Source: Flavobacterium frigoris PS1 (GTDB lineage: Bacteria; Bacteroidota; Bacteroidia; Flavobacteriales; Flavobacteriaceae). Taken from it: a stretch of 64,000 nucleotides of DNA. Shown here piece after piece: positions 51,844-59,560 of this stretch (positions are counted from its first letter, which is position 1; each line of letters begins with the position of its first letter). The notes beneath the pieces were generated by a model that had not been told where the DNA came from, ran no database searches, and was given only the letters and a program-made list of their open reading frames with translations. The position numbers were made by a program, and so were the translations under genes. The stretch covers positions 248,001 to 312,000 of the forward strand of contig NZ_AHKF01000018.1 of NCBI RefSeq assembly GCF_000252125.1, read 5' to 3'.

Positions 51844-53262
51844 TTATTTTATTGGAAAATTAGCTTCAAAAGCATTGAATCGAAGATCAAGATCTTCTAA
51901 TAATTGTTTTTTAACCGTCTCATCTTTTATAAAACTGTAATAGATACTGTTGTAAACGTATTGTTTGATGTTTGCATATGAAACGTTCTTGTATCGTTTG
52001 GCTAGTAAGACATATTGTTCCGTCATATTAGTTCTCAATATCCCCGCATCATCTGTGCTGATTACAATAGGGACACCAAATTCCTTGTACAATGAGAATG
52101 GATGACGGCTCTCTTTTACTTTTAAAATAAACTCATTGCTCACTAAGTTAATCTCGATTGCGATGCTGTTTTTTGCCATATAACGCAAGAGTTCATAAGG
52201 GTTTTCCTCATAGGCAAGATCTACTCCATGACCAATTCTGTATGCTCCCGCAGTATAAACCGCATCTCTAATGTGCCAAGTAAGATCTTCGGGTTGTACT
52301 AATCCTAAGGTAAGTTCGCCCGCATGCATAGAATATTTAACAGTAGGGTAGCGGCTATGGCAATAGTTAAACATGACCATTTGCAACCAATAATCTCTCA
52401 TGGAGGTTTCGCCATCTTCCGGTGAAACGATATTAACACCTGCTATAAGGGGACTACTATCTGCAGAAATAAAAGCAACCACTAAGTTCTTGAATAAATC
52501 TACGGGTTCCATAAATCGCAACACAAAATTTTGGTATCGCATCGTAAAACGTGCATCGTCAATTTTTAGGTTGTTGTGGAGTTTGGCAACAAAATTAGTA
52601 TTGAAGTCTTCCGCATAGGATGGAGCTCCTTTTTGAAGTAATGTACTATATAGGGAATCTAGAAGTTGGTTAATTCCATCTTCATCTTTGTTAACTGCCA
52701 ATTGCCTCAATTTTTGATTATAATCCGTCAGCTCATCGACATTGATAGTGCTAGGTATTGTAGATAACTGCGTTTCTATATAACTTACATTTTCCTTAAT
52801 GGCTCTATTTTTTAATTCTAGTAAGCCTTCTCCAAAGTGACCAACAATTGCAGGACTAAACTTATCAAAGGATTCGAAAAACAGCTTATCGGAAGGATAA
52901 TCAACATTATTATAATCCTTAACGGACCATTTCTCCATTATTTGTTGTTTGTAATACGCTAATTTCCCCTGACTTTTTAATGTTGAAAATAATTCCCAAT
53001 TCCCGTCTAAAGGTTTCTCCTTAAGGACTTGCATGGTTGCAGTATTCAGGTAGAAATCTTCATTTATTGCATCTTCCAAAATAGGCTCTGCATAAATAGA
53101 TCCACTGTAATGGTGGTGTAAATCACCCCCTTTAGGCATTTGAGAAAAGAAAGCAGTTAGCTCAGCTTCGTTATTTCTAATTTTTTCAAAATAAGTATTA
53201 GCTGTTTGAGCGTAGCCAAGATTTAGTATAGCGGAAAAAAGAAGCGCAAAATATATTTTCAT
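51844..53262 (-). CDS. Exported adenosine deaminase (ADGF-like)
   Basis: The 472-residue protein has a signal peptide (MKIYFALLFSAILNLGYAQ, to about residue 19) and a metal-dependent TIM barrel with the deaminase motifs GGDLHHHYSGSIY (zinc HxH, about 45-57), MHAGEL (zinc His and catalytic Glu), GHGVDLA, EINLVSNEFILKV and VISTDDAGILRT (zinc Asp and partner). The extra N-terminal residues before the barrel are like the ADGF/CECR1 group, which are secreted. It converts adenosine to inosine in the periplasm, feeding purine salvage. It is transcribed with rlmH, with a -7 element about 90 bp in front. Confidence 0.92.
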   Translation of the reverse strand: MKIYFALLFSAILNLGYAQTANTYFEKIRNNEAELTAFFSQMPKGGDLHHHYSGSIYAEPILEDAINEDFYLNTATMQVLKEKPLDGNWELFSTLKSQGKLAYYKQQIMEKWSVKDYNNVDYPSDKLFFESFDKFSPAIVGHFGEGLLELKNRAIKENVSYIETQLSTIPSTINVDELTDYNQKLRQLAVNKDEDGINQLLDSLYSTLLQKGAPSYAEDFNTNFVAKLHNNLKIDDARFTMRYQNFVLRFMEPVDLFKNLVVAFISADSSPLIAGVNIVSPEDGETSMRDYWLQMVMFNYCHSRYPTVKYSMHAGELTLGLVQPEDLTWHIRDAVYTAGAYRIGHGVDLAYEENPYELLRYMAKNSIAIEINLVSNEFILKVKESRHPFSLYKEFGVPIVISTDDAGILRTNMTEQYVLLAKRYKNVSYANIKQYVYNSIYYSFIKDETVKKQLLEDLDLRFNAFEANFPIK

Positions 53263-53353
53263 AGGTTGGGTTTAGTCGATAACTGTTTTTTTGTAGAAAG
53301 TGATTTTGGGTCAATCTTAATCCTTTAACTTTCAATTCACTCTAAAACGGTGG

Positions 53354-53361
53354 CAAAGATA
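53354..53361 (-). promoter_or_regulatory. -7 promoter element of the adenosine deaminase gene (TATCTTTG)
   Basis: An exact minus-strand match predicting a leader of about 85 nt. No -33 TTG at the usual distance was seen. Confidence 0.45.
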
Positions 53362-53411
53362 ATGGATTATAAGATTAAAAAAAATGGAGTTTTTATTATG
53401 GGTTATATTTT

Positions 53412-53448
53412 ACGTAAAAATACCACAGCTATTGCCGCATTTTTACGT
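53412..53448. repeat. Inverted repeat between the MscS and adenosine deaminase genes
   Basis: ACGTAAAAAT (53412-53421) and ATTTTTACGT (53439-53448) are perfect 10-bp arms with a 17-nt loop, and the left arm is itself within TTTACGTAAA. It lies 27 bp behind the MscS stop and may end that transcript or bind a regulator. Confidence 0.6.
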
Positions 53449-53475
53449 CTAATTCAGATTACATGCTTGACGATT

Positions 53476-55434
53476 TTACTGCTTATCTTGTATGGTACTT
53501 TTAAAGTTCACATTAAAAGAGGGAGCTCTATATTCCTTACCAAGATAATTTGCGGGAATTGTTGAAGTGTTTCCGTCTCTGGCAGCACGATAGTGTGGTG
53601 ACATTATTTCAATACCTCTTTCGTTGCAAATATCCTGGATATTTTGGTGTAGCGTCGAGTAAATTACCGCTTGCTTGTTGGGCTCTTTTATGTAAGCATT
53701 AATTTCATAGGATACATAGAAATCATCCAAACTGGTTTGTAAGACAAATGGTTTTGGTTCCTGCAGAACTAAGTCTGTTTTTGAAGCTGCATCAATTAGT
53801 GCCTGATGCATATCCTTCCATGGCACATCATAGCCAATAGTTATTGTGGAATGGATAATCAGACCTTTTTCTGGTGCATCACTGCTGTAGTTTATAGTAT
53901 GACTGCCCATAACTGTTGAGTTAGGAATGGAAATGATTTCGTTTTTAATGGTTCTGATTCGGGTTACCAATAATGATTTTTCGATAACATCACCTACCAC
54001 ATCACCAATTTTCACTCGATCACCAATTTTAAATAATCGCATATAAGTAAGAATTAAACCGGCAATAATATTAGATAGAGATCCTGCTGAACCAAAGGTG
54101 AATAGGAACCCTAGAAAAACGGACACTCCTTGAAATATAGGTGAATCGCTTCCGGGAAGATAAGGAAAAATCACCACTACCATAAATGCAAAAACAATAA
54201 CCCGAATGATTTGGTATGTCGGGTTAGCCCAATCTGGATAAAAGCCGGATAACTCCAAATTTCCCTTTTCAATTTCATCTTTAAGGAATCGGATTGCCTT
54301 TAGCACATATCGGAAAACAAAGATGATAACCAGTATTGTAATGAGATTAGGTAAGTAATTCCAAAATCCAATTATAATTGCTTTCAGGGGATTTAAAATG
54401 TAACCAAAAAGTGTTCCTGCAAAATCCTTGGTCCATGGGAAAATTCCAAAAAGAATAGGTAGAGCAATATATACTAGTAGCAATATGAAAATCCATTTCA
54501 AAATTGTGTTTATATTAAGTAGCGCATTTACTTGTTGGCTGGAATCGAATAGAGTGAAATTTCTGATTTTTATTCCATGGATTCGTTTGCCTTCCTGATG
54601 TTTGATTTTAGAGGCCGTCCAAAGAAAAAACTTTCTTACATATTTGATTAATATACCCATGATGATTAGAACGAGCAAGGCTAACCCAATCTCTTTTGCC
54701 AGTGTTGTTAAGCTTGTTTCTTTTAGGTAGTTGTCTACTGCTTCGTCAATTAGTGTTTGGTATTTTTTGGCGAGCACTGATTTAGTAGAGTTGTTCCAGA
54801 GCGCATCATTTTCTGAAACACTCATAATAATGCTTTCGCCATAAACTAAATCAACTGTTGTTTCAGCCTCAGTAATTTTTAAAGAATCAGCTTTAAAGCT
54901 ATAGTGGTCCGAAAGGGTTTTTATTCTAGTGCTAATTGCATCGGCTCTGTCTTTTGCTGAAAAGCTTCCCAATTTGCTGTATATAGTAAACAAAGTATCA
55001 TTAAAAAAACCTGTTACAGGATAGCCTTTGGCGGTAAGCCGCATAGAATCAATTTGAGCCTTCTTTTCTGTCAAACGTTTGGATTCTTTCTCATTTAAAG
55101 ATTGCAGTTGTTTTTGCAACTCTTCCTTTTTTAGGTTGTCGGTCGTTTTTAAAGACAGGAGTTGTGATTCAAGAGCTACTCTCTTAATAGAATCACTAAT
55201 TCGCTGTCCTTCTATTACAGTTAGTTTTTTATTGAACGTTCGTATTAGCGAAGTGTTAACTGAATCATTTTGTTTATTGAGGCTATCGTCCTGTGAAAAT
55301 GATACAGTCGAGAAAAGTAATAGAAACAAACTGATTGCTATCCCTTTTATCTCCCTTGAAAACAGTAGTCGGTTGCCGCGGCTCAGCAAAAAAAGACTTT
55401 TTTTATTTTGGGAAGTATTCTTATTTTCTTTCAT
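53476..55434 (-). CDS. MscS-family mechanosensitive ion channel with long periplasmic N-terminus
   Basis: In this 652-residue protein, residues 1-47 hold a signal-like hydrophobic segment (GIAISLFLLLFSTVSFSQ). About 60-230 is a polar periplasmic region with a coiled coil (RVALESQLLSLKTTDNLKKEELQKQLQSL). About five membrane helices follow, then the MscS core: the pore helix SVFLGFLFTFGSAGSLSNIIAGLILTYMR, then FKIGDRVKIGDVVGDVIEKSLLVTRIRTIKNEIISIPNSTVMG, a beta domain and a C-terminal alpha/beta domain. It opens under membrane tension to release solutes. It lies 50 bp behind the DUF2254 gene on the same strand, so the two are probably cotranscribed. Confidence 0.94.
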   Translation of the reverse strand: MKENKNTSQNKKSLFLLSRGNRLLFSREIKGIAISLFLLLFSTVSFSQDDSLNKQNDSVNTSLIRTFNKKLTVIEGQRISDSIKRVALESQLLSLKTTDNLKKEELQKQLQSLNEKESKRLTEKKAQIDSMRLTAKGYPVTGFFNDTLFTIYSKLGSFSAKDRADAISTRIKTLSDHYSFKADSLKITEAETTVDLVYGESIIMSVSENDALWNNSTKSVLAKKYQTLIDEAVDNYLKETSLTTLAKEIGLALLVLIIMGILIKYVRKFFLWTASKIKHQEGKRIHGIKIRNFTLFDSSQQVNALLNINTILKWIFILLLVYIALPILFGIFPWTKDFAGTLFGYILNPLKAIIIGFWNYLPNLITILVIIFVFRYVLKAIRFLKDEIEKGNLELSGFYPDWANPTYQIIRVIVFAFMVVVIFPYLPGSDSPIFQGVSVFLGFLFTFGSAGSLSNIIAGLILTYMRLFKIGDRVKIGDVVGDVIEKSLLVTRIRTIKNEIISIPNSTVMGSHTINYSSDAPEKGLIIHSTITIGYDVPWKDMHQALIDAASKTDLVLQEPKPFVLQTSLDDFYVSYEINAYIKEPNKQAVIYSTLHQNIQDICNERGIEIMSPHYRAARDGNTSTIPANYLGKEYRAPSFNVNFKSTIQDKQ

Positions 55435-55484
55435 CGATATATTCAGTTAGGGTGATTGGAACTAGAACTTTGATTTTATAATTG

Positions 55485-56741
55485 TTAGGTAAATAAAGAT
55501 TCTTTTCTTAATACTTCCAGATCTATTTCATATTTCATTTCTAGTTTGGCCCTTGCAAAGGCTTCTTGAGAATGTAATAAAGAGGCTTTTTTCAAATCAA
55601 TATTATCAATTATTGAAATGGAGCTGAAGGCTTTTTGAAGACGAATCATTACCTCAATGTTTCCAGCACCGTCTCTAGAAATAGGTCTAAAGGCATCTAT
55701 AAATAAATCATCAATACTAATCTCGGGTACTGCAATCCGATCGTAAATATCTCTATCAGGATCTTTATCTGCAGAGGTTTTATCCCATAATGAAAACAAA
55801 CGAACGTAGCTTCCTATGATTTGGATGGCTGTACCAGGATCATTGACTGCAGGGGATAAAGCTCTACTGGCAATTTCACTTAAGGTAATCAGTCCAAAAC
55901 GGGGATCTTCATCAAAATAACGCATATCTCCCATGGTAAATGCTTTTTTTAGTTCTTTAGAATCGGGTATTTCTGAAACTGTGCTTTTTAAAAGGATATA
56001 GAATAACGGTTTGTCTAAAGTTGCAAAACTTCCGGGAATCGCATTTACCGTGATAATAGCATCCAATGTTTCAGCATTTTTTTGGAGTTTGGAGATGTTT
56101 ATTTGCTGTACATAGGCTGCAGTATCGCTATATATAGCCATGCCTTTCTCTTGATTGGGATTTATTGCAATACCGTTTAAGGTGGGGAATTTAAGCCGCA
56201 TTTTAATGGCATTGGTGGTGGCATCTTCGACAAGCTTAATGGTATGTCCCATCCTCCCAAGCTTTGAAATACGCTCAACCCAGCGCAAAAAAGTGACGAT
56301 TACTAAAGCAAAAAAGAGTAGAGTGAACAGAAACAAGATGAAGTGGCCTGCTTTGCCATAATAACCATTTTTTAGTGCAACCATTGCTACAATACTGTAG
56401 ATAAAAGATCCTATGAAAACAGAAAGAGCATTTTGAGAAACATCATCAGCAGTAATCAGTTTAAACGAACGCGGAGTGGCTGTATTGCTCGCTGCTGAAA
56501 ATGCAGATATCATGGAGCCTACAGCAAAAATAGAAATCACTAACATGCTCCCTGAAATGGTGCTTAACAGTTGTTCAAGTGATTCAGTCTTGATTTTTGG
56601 TACTATTTCGTTAAGATGACTATTACTATCTGCGATGCTGGCTAGTAGCGCCCCGAAAACAGACAGAACACAAAAAATTAATGGTCTGAGCCAAAGTTTT
56701 TCTTTCAGGCGATTCAAAGCAAAAAGGATATTTTGGTTCAT
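55485..56741 (-). CDS. DUF2254 family membrane protein
   Basis: The 418-residue protein has four membrane helices in its first 150 residues (PLIFCVLSVFGALLASIA; LLSTISGSMLVISIFAVGSMISAF; NALSVFIGSFIYSIVAMV; GHFILFLFTLLFFALVIVTFL) followed by SAASNTATPRSFKLITADDVSQ-type loops and a soluble C-terminal region (about 165-418). That region includes GDMRYFDEDPRFGLITLSEIASRALSPAVNDPGTAIQIIGSY, the DUF2254 hallmark. The function of the family is unknown. It precedes the MscS gene by 50 bp, suggesting a role in membrane stress. Confidence 0.93.
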   Translation of the reverse strand: MNQNILFALNRLKEKLWLRPLIFCVLSVFGALLASIADSNSHLNEIVPKIKTESLEQLLSTISGSMLVISIFAVGSMISAFSAASNTATPRSFKLITADDVSQNALSVFIGSFIYSIVAMVALKNGYYGKAGHFILFLFTLLFFALVIVTFLRWVERISKLGRMGHTIKLVEDATTNAIKMRLKFPTLNGIAINPNQEKGMAIYSDTAAYVQQINISKLQKNAETLDAIITVNAIPGSFATLDKPLFYILLKSTVSEIPDSKELKKAFTMGDMRYFDEDPRFGLITLSEIASRALSPAVNDPGTAIQIIGSYVRLFSLWDKTSADKDPDRDIYDRIAVPEISIDDLFIDAFRPISRDGAGNIEVMIRLQKAFSSISIIDNIDLKKASLLHSQEAFARAKLEMKYEIDLEVLRKESLFT

Positions 56742-57088
56742 AGGACGGCAGTTTGGTACTAAATTAATGTTTATTTCTTACATTTCCGTAAAGGAGGTCC
56801 CTCAGTTACTAGGCTAATTATAAAATGCTATTTTTTATTTAATAATAAAGTCATGCTATCTTCATTAAATTTTCACTCTTGTTTTATATTCTTACTAAAA
56901 TTTTATAAGAGCACATTTGTATAAAACGATATATTATTTACTTTTTTATCGAAAATGTATTCGCTTTTATTTAGAAACATTTCTTTTTAAGAAGCGAATA
57001 TAATCATAAAGTCTCGAATCCTTAGAGAAACAAATTTTCAAATCCACAAAATATATCCTACTTTAGCGGTAGATAAATCCATGTAAAA
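56742..57088. other. Intergenic region between divergent DUF2254 and nadC genes
   Basis: 347 bp of AT-rich DNA holding the promoters of both genes. No exact TAnnTTTG match, hairpin, RNA gene or ORF could be supported. TACTTTAG at about 57059 is a one-mismatch -7 candidate for nadC. Confidence 0.4.
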
Positions 57089-57946
57089 ATGATAAGCGAA
57101 GCCCAGTTTCAAGACGAGTTACAAATTTTAATTGCAAATGCTATCCGAGAAGATGTAGGCGATGGTGATCATAGCTCTTTAGCTTGTATTCCAGCTTCGG
57201 CTCAGGGGAAGGCAAAACTTTTGGTCAAAGACGAAGGGATTATTGCTGGAGTGGAATTTGCTAAAATGATTTTTAATTATGTGGATCCCAAACTTCAAGT
57301 TGAAACTTTTATTGAAGATGGAGCAGCGGTTAATCAAGGTGATATTGTTTTTCATGTGTCGGGAAGTTCACAATCTATTTTAAAGGCAGAAAGGTTGGTG
57401 CTTAACTCTATGCAGCGTATGTCAGCGATTGCTACAAAAACCAACAGTTACGTCAAATTACTAGAAGGTACTAACACAAAAATATTAGATACCCGTAAAA
57501 CGACTCCTGGTTTTCGTGTTGCAGAAAAATGGGCGGTAAAACTGGGCGGAGGTGAAAATCATCGATTTGCGTTATATGACATGATCATGCTAAAAGACAA
57601 CCACATTGATTTTGCGGGAGGAATTACTTTGGCTATTGCCAAAACTAAAAAGTACCTTCATGAACAAAATCGGGATCTGAAAATCATTGTTGAGGCTAGA
57701 GACCTTGATGAGGTCAAAGAAATTTTAGTTTGTGAAGGGGTTTACAGAATCCTTTTAGATAATTTTGATTACGAGGCTACAAGAAAAGCAGTTGCTTTAA
57801 TTGGCGACAAATGTTTAACTGAATCGTCTGGAAACATCAATGAAGATACGATACGAAATTATGCTGAATGTGGTGTCAACTATATTTCTTCGGGAGCGCT
57901 GACTCACTCTATTTATAATATGGATTTAAGTCTGAAAGCGATTTAA
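57089..57946 (+). CDS. nadC: Nicotinate-nucleotide pyrophosphorylase (carboxylating)
   Basis: This 285-residue enzyme converts quinolinate and PRPP to nicotinate mononucleotide, CO2 and pyrophosphate in NAD synthesis. Motifs are DVGDGDHSSLACIPA, GIIAGVEFAKMIF, SILKAERLVLNSMQRMSAIATKTN, ILDTRKTTPGFRVAEKWAVKLGGGENHRFALYDMIMLKDNHI, VEARDLDEVKEIL, LLDNFDYEATR, ESSGNINEDTIRNYAECGVNYISSGALTHS. It is cytosolic and hexameric in the family. The YihY/BrkB gene follows after 85 bp. Confidence 0.98.
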   Translation: MISEAQFQDELQILIANAIREDVGDGDHSSLACIPASAQGKAKLLVKDEGIIAGVEFAKMIFNYVDPKLQVETFIEDGAAVNQGDIVFHVSGSSQSILKAERLVLNSMQRMSAIATKTNSYVKLLEGTNTKILDTRKTTPGFRVAEKWAVKLGGGENHRFALYDMIMLKDNHIDFAGGITLAIAKTKKYLHEQNRDLKIIVEARDLDEVKEILVCEGVYRILLDNFDYEATRKAVALIGDKCLTESSGNINEDTIRNYAECGVNYISSGALTHSIYNMDLSLKAI

Positions 57947-58031
57947 CTTACATTATCTTTGTATTAATTCACGAGCAAAGCTGCACACTTTGCGGTGAAA
58001 ACAGGAATGCTTTAATGAAAATGTGTAATCA

Positions 58032-58964
58032 ATGTCAGCAGAAATAGAAGAAAGAATCGAAAGAATTCCAATTTTGAGGGATTTGGCCCATTTTCTAAAA
58101 GGGGTAAAATTGCAGTGGTTAGAAGGGTTATCTCTTTATGATTTATTGGAATTATACGTTATCGGGATTGCTGAAGGCGCTTTGTCAAATAGGGCTGGCT
58201 CTATTGCATTTAGTTTTTTTATGGCATTATTTCCCTTTGCACTGTTTATATTTAACCTCATTCCATATATTCCAATAGAAGGTTTTCAGCAGGACTTTTT
58301 AAAATTTGTATCAGAAGGAGTTCCGCCAAACACCTATTACGCCATCGAGAATATCGTAGATGATATTTTGCACAATAGCCATTCAGGTTTGCTATCTTCA
58401 GGTTTTTTATTGTCTATATTACTGATGGCAAATGGATTAAATGCCATTTTAGGAGGATTTGAAAATTCGAGGCACGTTTTGGTAAAAAGAGGTTTTTTTC
58501 AGCAATATTTTGTAGCAGTAGGAATGTCTATAATATTGAGTTTTTTGCTCATTCTAACTGTAGCTATAATTGTAGTGTTTGAGGTTTTTATTCAAAAATT
58601 TACTGTTCACAATGTGTTAAACGACCAAATTCCTTTAATCGTATTAGGCCGATATGTGTTTTTGCTGTTAATGATTCTTGTGACAACATCAATACTTTTC
58701 AAGTTTGGAACTAAACATGACAAAAGCAGGTCTTTTATTTCTATTGGTTCTGTGTTTACAACGATTTTTACAATAATAATTTCTTATTTCTTTGGAATTT
58801 GGGTGTTGCGATTTTCTCAATACAATCAGCTCTATGGGTCTATAGGAACGCTATTGATATTGATGTTTTACATTTGGATCAACTGCATGATTTTGCTCCT
58901 TGGTTTTGAGTTGAATTTGGCAATAACCAACTTGAAAAAGAAAAATAAAATTGGTTTAATATAA
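58032..58964 (+). CDS. YihY/virulence factor BrkB family membrane protein
   Basis: The 310-residue inner-membrane protein has six helices. The family pattern is visible: the amphipathic start (IERIPILRDLAHFLKGVKL), ALSNRAGSIAFSFFMALFPFALFIFNLIPYIPIEGFQQDFLKF, SSGFLLSILLMANGLNAILGGFENSRHV and, near the end, YGSIGTLLILMFYIWINCMILLLGFELNLAI. It was once thought to be an RNase (RNase BN), which was wrong; proposed roles are lipid transport or envelope homeostasis. It lies between nadC and DUF2147 without clear operon ties. Confidence 0.93.
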   Translation: MSAEIEERIERIPILRDLAHFLKGVKLQWLEGLSLYDLLELYVIGIAEGALSNRAGSIAFSFFMALFPFALFIFNLIPYIPIEGFQQDFLKFVSEGVPPNTYYAIENIVDDILHNSHSGLLSSGFLLSILLMANGLNAILGGFENSRHVLVKRGFFQQYFVAVGMSIILSFLLILTVAIIVVFEVFIQKFTVHNVLNDQIPLIVLGRYVFLLLMILVTTSILFKFGTKHDKSRSFISIGSVFTTIFTIIISYFFGIWVLRFSQYNQLYGSIGTLLILMFYIWINCMILLLGFELNLAITNLKKKNKIGLI

Positions 58965-59000
58965 ATGGTTTCACTAATTTTATGCTAAGTTTGGTAAAAA

Positions 59001-59073
59001 TTGGAAGCTATTTCCTGCTTTTAGCTGTATACACGCAAAAAGATGTGTAGGATGCAGCTGCTATCGGGTCTAA
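59001..59073. repeat. Intergenic repeat element, copy 2
   Basis: This starts with GGAAGCTATTTCCTGCT and ends GCTGCTATCGGGTCTA, with a variable centre (hairpin TGTATACACG ... ATGTGTAGG). The ends match the element at 40313-40393. It lies between the BrkB-family and DUF2147 genes. Confidence 0.6.
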
Positions 59074-59086
59074 AAAAAAATAAATT

Positions 59087-59515
59087 ATGAAAAAGATTAT
59101 TACTGTTGCAGTATTACTTATATCTTCAATGTTCTATGCGCAAAATAATGGAGTAACTGGGAAATGGAAAACCATAGACGATGAAACCGGTCAGGCTAAG
59201 TCAATCGTTGAGATTTACGAAAAATCGGGAAAAATATATGGAAAGGTAATCGAGATTTTTGATACTGAACACAAAAAAGATTTATGCAAAGACTGTTCTG
59301 GGGAGGATGCTAACAAGCCAATTCTTGGATTGACGATTATAAAAGGACTTTCTAAGGACGGTAATGAATATAGTTCAGGAGAGATCATGGATCCTAAAAA
59401 TGGCCGTCATTACAAATGTACAATCGTTTTACAATCTAAAGATAAACTTAAAGTTCGCGGATATATTGGATTCGCATTATTAGGTAGAACTCAATATTGG
59501 TACAGGGTTAAGTAA
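59087..59515 (+). CDS. DUF2147 family exported protein
   Basis: This 142-residue protein has a signal peptide (MKKIITVAVLLISSMFYAQ, to residue 19) and a single DUF2147 domain: GVTGKWKTIDDETGQAKSIVEIYEKSGKIYGKVIEIF, LCKDCSGEDANKPILGLTIIKGL, GEIMDPKNGRHYKCTIVLQSKDKLKVRGYIGFALLGRTQYWYRV. The domain is a beta-sandwich or barrel whose ligand is unknown. The paired cysteines in DLCKDCSG could bind metal or form a disulfide. It is transcribed with or just before priA, with a 45-bp gap. Confidence 0.92.
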   Translation: MKKIITVAVLLISSMFYAQNNGVTGKWKTIDDETGQAKSIVEIYEKSGKIYGKVIEIFDTEHKKDLCKDCSGEDANKPILGLTIIKGLSKDGNEYSSGEIMDPKNGRHYKCTIVLQSKDKLKVRGYIGFALLGRTQYWYRVK

Positions 59516-59560
59516 TTTCTGTTTCAAAAAAACTAATCTTATTCACACAATACTCAGAGA

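Noticed and set aside
53350-53565. Plus-strand frame of 71 codons between MscS and adenosine deaminase
   Set aside because: It runs through the 3' end of the MscS gene on the other strand and across an inverted repeat; composition is not protein-like.
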